Of a DNA stretch of 5,817 nucleotides, positions 4,706-5,817 are shown piece after piece. The stretch comes from DATDOY01 sp035293045 (GTDB taxonomy: Bacteria > Actinomycetota > Acidimicrobiia > IMCC26256 > JACPCJ01): contig DATDOY010000119.1 of the NCBI GenBank assembly GCA_035293045.1, positions 1-5,817 of the forward strand, read 5' to 3'. The position numbers and the translations under genes are program-made. The notes beneath the pieces are model-generated. The model made no database searches and was not told the origin of the DNA. It saw nothing but the letters and a program-made list of their open reading frames with translations. Each line of letters opens with the position of its first letter. Position 1 is the stretch's first letter.

Positions 4706-5518
4706 ATGGCATCGCCTTTCCGCCGCCTGGTCCGGCGGCTCAATCCGGTCGCAATGCTCCGAAGGTGGCGTCGGTCGTCACCGCGGCCTCGCTGGCACTC
4801 CGTGTCGTCGTGCCAGCAATACGTGGAATGCCCTCGCCGGTATCGCTACCAGTACGTCGATCGGCTGGCGGGCGACCGGCTCGTGCCGGCGCACTGGCGC
4901 TACGGAACCGTGGTGCATCACGGCCTCGAGACCGCCTACCGGCGCGTGCAGGACGGCGCGGTGCTCAGCGACACCCTCGACGACGCCGTTCGTGCCGTGC
5001 GCGAGGCGTGGGAGGCCGAGGACATGCCCGACGACCAGGCGTGGCTCGAGCGGGCGATCTTCGTGGTCACCGAGACGCTTCGGTTAGATCCGATCGGGCC
5101 GTGCCGGGTGCTCGGGGTCGAGCATGGATTTCGCGCAGTGATCGAGGACGACCTGAACTTCACCGGCTTCGCCGACTTGGTGGTCGAGCGAGGCGACGGC
5201 GTCCTCGAGATCATCGACCACAAGGTCACCCGATCGGTCGCCACCCCCGAGCGACTCGCTGACGACTCCCAACTCAATCTCTACGGGTGGTTCGCCCTGC
5301 GCGAGTGGCCACTGGCGCAACGCGTCCGGGCCAGCCATCACTACCCACTCACCGGCGAGACCGCGAGCGTCGAACTGAGCGCCGACTCGATGCAGCGGAC
5401 AGTGGATCGCCTGGCCCTGATCGCCCGTGCCGCGCAGAATGACGCGCAGTTCGCGCCCAACCCCGGCGCGCGGTGTGGCGACTGCCAATGGACCCACGTC
5501 TGCGAAGCGGCAGCGTGA
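4706..5518 (+). CDS. PD-(D/E)XK nuclease of the RecB/Cas4-like type with 4Fe-4S cysteines
   Basis: A 270-residue single-domain nuclease. Relatives cut DNA with one or two divalent metals and include Cas4, AddB/RecB nuclease domains and phage exonucleases. The motif order is: S34-S-C-Q-Q-Y with C42-P-R-R-Y (first iron ligand and the typical 'CPrrY..qYv'), H71/H72 in YGTVVHHGLE (motif I), and E139 in GVEHGF. D157 follows in FTGFADLVV (motif II), then D171-H-K173 in EIIDHKVT (motif III) and Q189-LNLYG. The C-terminal C257-G-D-C260 and C266 complete an iron-sulphur staple with C42. Residues 1-30 hold ten arginines and no acidic residue and lie outside the conserved domain. No Shine-Dalgarno precedes ATG 4706, so a later start such as ATG 4754 is possible. 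It is not Cas4 by context: no CRISPR, Cas1 or Cas2 is seen. A role in repair, phage replication or defence is open. Confidence 0.85.
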   Translation: MASPFRRLVRRLNPVAMLRRWRRSSPRPRWHSVSSCQQYVECPRRYRYQYVDRLAGDRLVPAHWRYGTVVHHGLETAYRRVQDGAVLSDTLDDAVRAVREAWEAEDMPDDQAWLERAIFVVTETLRLDPIGPCRVLGVEHGFRAVIEDDLNFTGFADLVVERGDGVLEIIDHKVTRSVATPERLADDSQLNLYGWFALREWPLAQRVRASHHYPLTGETASVELSADSMQRTVDRLALIARAAQNDAQFAPNPGARCGDCQWTHVCEAAA

Positions 5519-5531
5519 TCGTTCCGGGGGC

Positions 5532-5547
5532 CTCCGAGAAGCCGGAG
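5532..5547 (+). terminator. Weak hairpin after the nuclease gene
   Basis: CTCCG (5532-5536) and CGGAG (5543-5547) can form a 5-bp stem with a 6-base loop, 13 bases after the nuclease stop. There is no T-tract. It is a tentative terminator, listed only because of its position. Confidence 0.25.
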
Positions 5548-5563
5548 CCAGCAGGCAGGCCTC

Positions 5564-5606
5564 CACAAGTTACCTTGCTCGCCAGGCAATGGCAAGGTAA
5601 CTTGTG
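5564..5606. promoter_or_regulatory. Perfect 15-bp inverted repeat operator with 13-base spacer
   Basis: CACAAGTTACCTTGC (5564-5578) and GCAAGGTAACTTGTG (5592-5606) are exact reverse complements. The repeat spans the -35 and -10 boxes of the gene starting at 5613, so a protein bound to both arms would block RNA polymerase. It stands alone in the spacer with no T-tract, which favours an operator over a terminator. The half-site itself contains GTTAC/GTAAC, so each arm may hold a separate repressor dimer. Confidence 0.7.
5575..5603 (+). promoter_or_regulatory. Promoter within the inverted repeat, probably giving a leaderless mRNA
   Basis: TTGCTC (5575-5580) and TAACTT (5598-5603) are spaced by 17 bases. 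The expected start of transcription (about 5610-5613) coincides with or lies just before ATG 5613, and no Shine-Dalgarno is present. This fits leaderless translation, which is common in actinobacteria. The -35 matches the consensus in only three positions, so the call rests on spacing and geometry. Confidence 0.5.
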
Positions 5607-5612
5607 ATCTCT

Positions 5613-5817
5613 ATGCCACGAAGCATTCAAGAGATTCTGGACTCGGCGGAGACACTCGCCGCGAAGTTCGCCGCCCACGAGGTCGACCCCACCGCCGTCA
5701 AGGATGCGCGAGCGCTTCGCGTCCTGCGACGGGCGTTCCAGGCTCGAGCGAACGCGGAACGTGCCCTTGCGACAGCCGTTGCTCAGGCGCGAGACGACGG
5801 GCACTCGTGGTCGGCCA
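5613..5817 (+). CDS. Small helical, probably DNA-binding protein ('MPRSI' type), 3' end outside window
   Basis: The first 68 codons are visible and the frame is open to the window edge. The protein begins MPRSIQEILDSAETLAAKF, followed by an acidic linker, then a long basic helix (VLRRAFQARANAERALATAV) and AQARDDGHSWSA at the edge. From memory this resembles small actinobacterial proteins that start 'MPRSI-x-x-IL-x-x-A-x-x-LA-x-x-F' and continue after the '(G)xSW' point into a sigma-like helix-turn-helix. Some of these sit in toxin-antitoxin-like pairs. That continuation lies outside the window. No Shine-Dalgarno is present; the start is chosen because the promoter geometry points to it and the sequence MPRSI matches the usual N-terminus. 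The operator-promoter directly upstream suggests autoregulation. An antitoxin role is inference. Confidence 0.65.
   Translation, partial: MPRSIQEILDSAETLAAKFAAHEVDPTAVKDARALRVLRRAFQARANAERALATAVAQARDDGHSWSA

Noticed and set aside
4452..5262. Plus-strand frames of 209-211 codons over the HhH remnant and nuclease gene
   Set aside because: They overlap the nuclease in the wrong frame, with Ser/Thr/Arg-rich translation and no domain. The nuclease frame has the full motif set.
4706..5518. Possibility that the PD-(D/E)XK protein is a CRISPR Cas4
   Set aside because: No direct-repeat array and no Cas1 or Cas2 in the window. Motifs alone do not separate Cas4 from phage or chromosomal RecB-like nucleases.
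5564..5606. Reading the 15-bp inverted repeat as a transposon end or intrinsic terminator
   Set aside because: No target duplication or transposase is seen and no T-tract follows on either strand, whereas both promoter boxes fall on it with correct spacing. An operator fits better.

Overview
The window is GC-rich (roughly two thirds by eye), its reading frames prefer G or C at third codon positions, and genes begin with ATG, GTG or TTG. Promoter-like boxes sit very close to some start codons. Together with the families present (XRE regulator, DUF1778/GNAT toxin-antitoxin pair, a 'MPRSI...' small helical protein), this suggests an actinobacterium or a related high-GC bacterium. The gene mix is accessory in character, like a genomic island or defence-type region. 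No tRNA, rRNA, transposase or CRISPR array is visible.

Left part (1-1021): the first codons of an XRE-type regulator leave the window on the minus strand, with an 8-bp-arm palindrome between its -10 box and its start. Divergently on the plus strand lies a complete TacA/TacT-type toxin-antitoxin module (RHH/DUF1778 antitoxin, GNAT acetyltransferase toxin). It has a well-formed promoter, a tandem 7-bp repeat over the -10 region that looks like the RHH operator, and a strong Shine-Dalgarno before a TTG start. A 278-base gene-free spacer follows.

Centre (1300-4351): five plus-strand genes read as one operon. In order: an endonuclease/exonuclease/phosphatase (EEP) superfamily protein, a 69-residue two-helix membrane protein, a 97-residue protein with a Cys/His zinc-ribbon-like signature, and two further EEP proteins. 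The first four are linked by 4-, 4- and 1-base overlaps of stop and start codons; the last follows after 34 bases. All three EEP proteins keep the metal-binding and catalytic residues. The second and third are paralogues and share an extra C-x-C-x4-C-x-H cluster that the first lacks. I do not recognise this five-gene arrangement as a described system; it is the best candidate here for something new. A GC hairpin ends the operon.

Right part (4352-5817): a 5'-truncated minus-strand remnant of a helix-hairpin-helix protein lies tail to tail with the EEP operon. Next comes a stand-alone RecB/Cas4-like PD-(D/E)XK nuclease with four cysteines placed for a 4Fe-4S cluster. The window ends in the start of a small helical, probably DNA-binding protein. 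Its promoter is embedded in a perfect 15-bp-arm inverted repeat, with the -35 at the edge of the left arm and the -10 inside the right arm. The promoter is placed so that the transcript would be leaderless or nearly so.

How the parts work together is inference. Three sets of genes with apparent autoregulatory operators flank a multi-nuclease operon and a nuclease, which fits a defence or mobile-element island, but the sequence alone does not show a function for the EEP operon.
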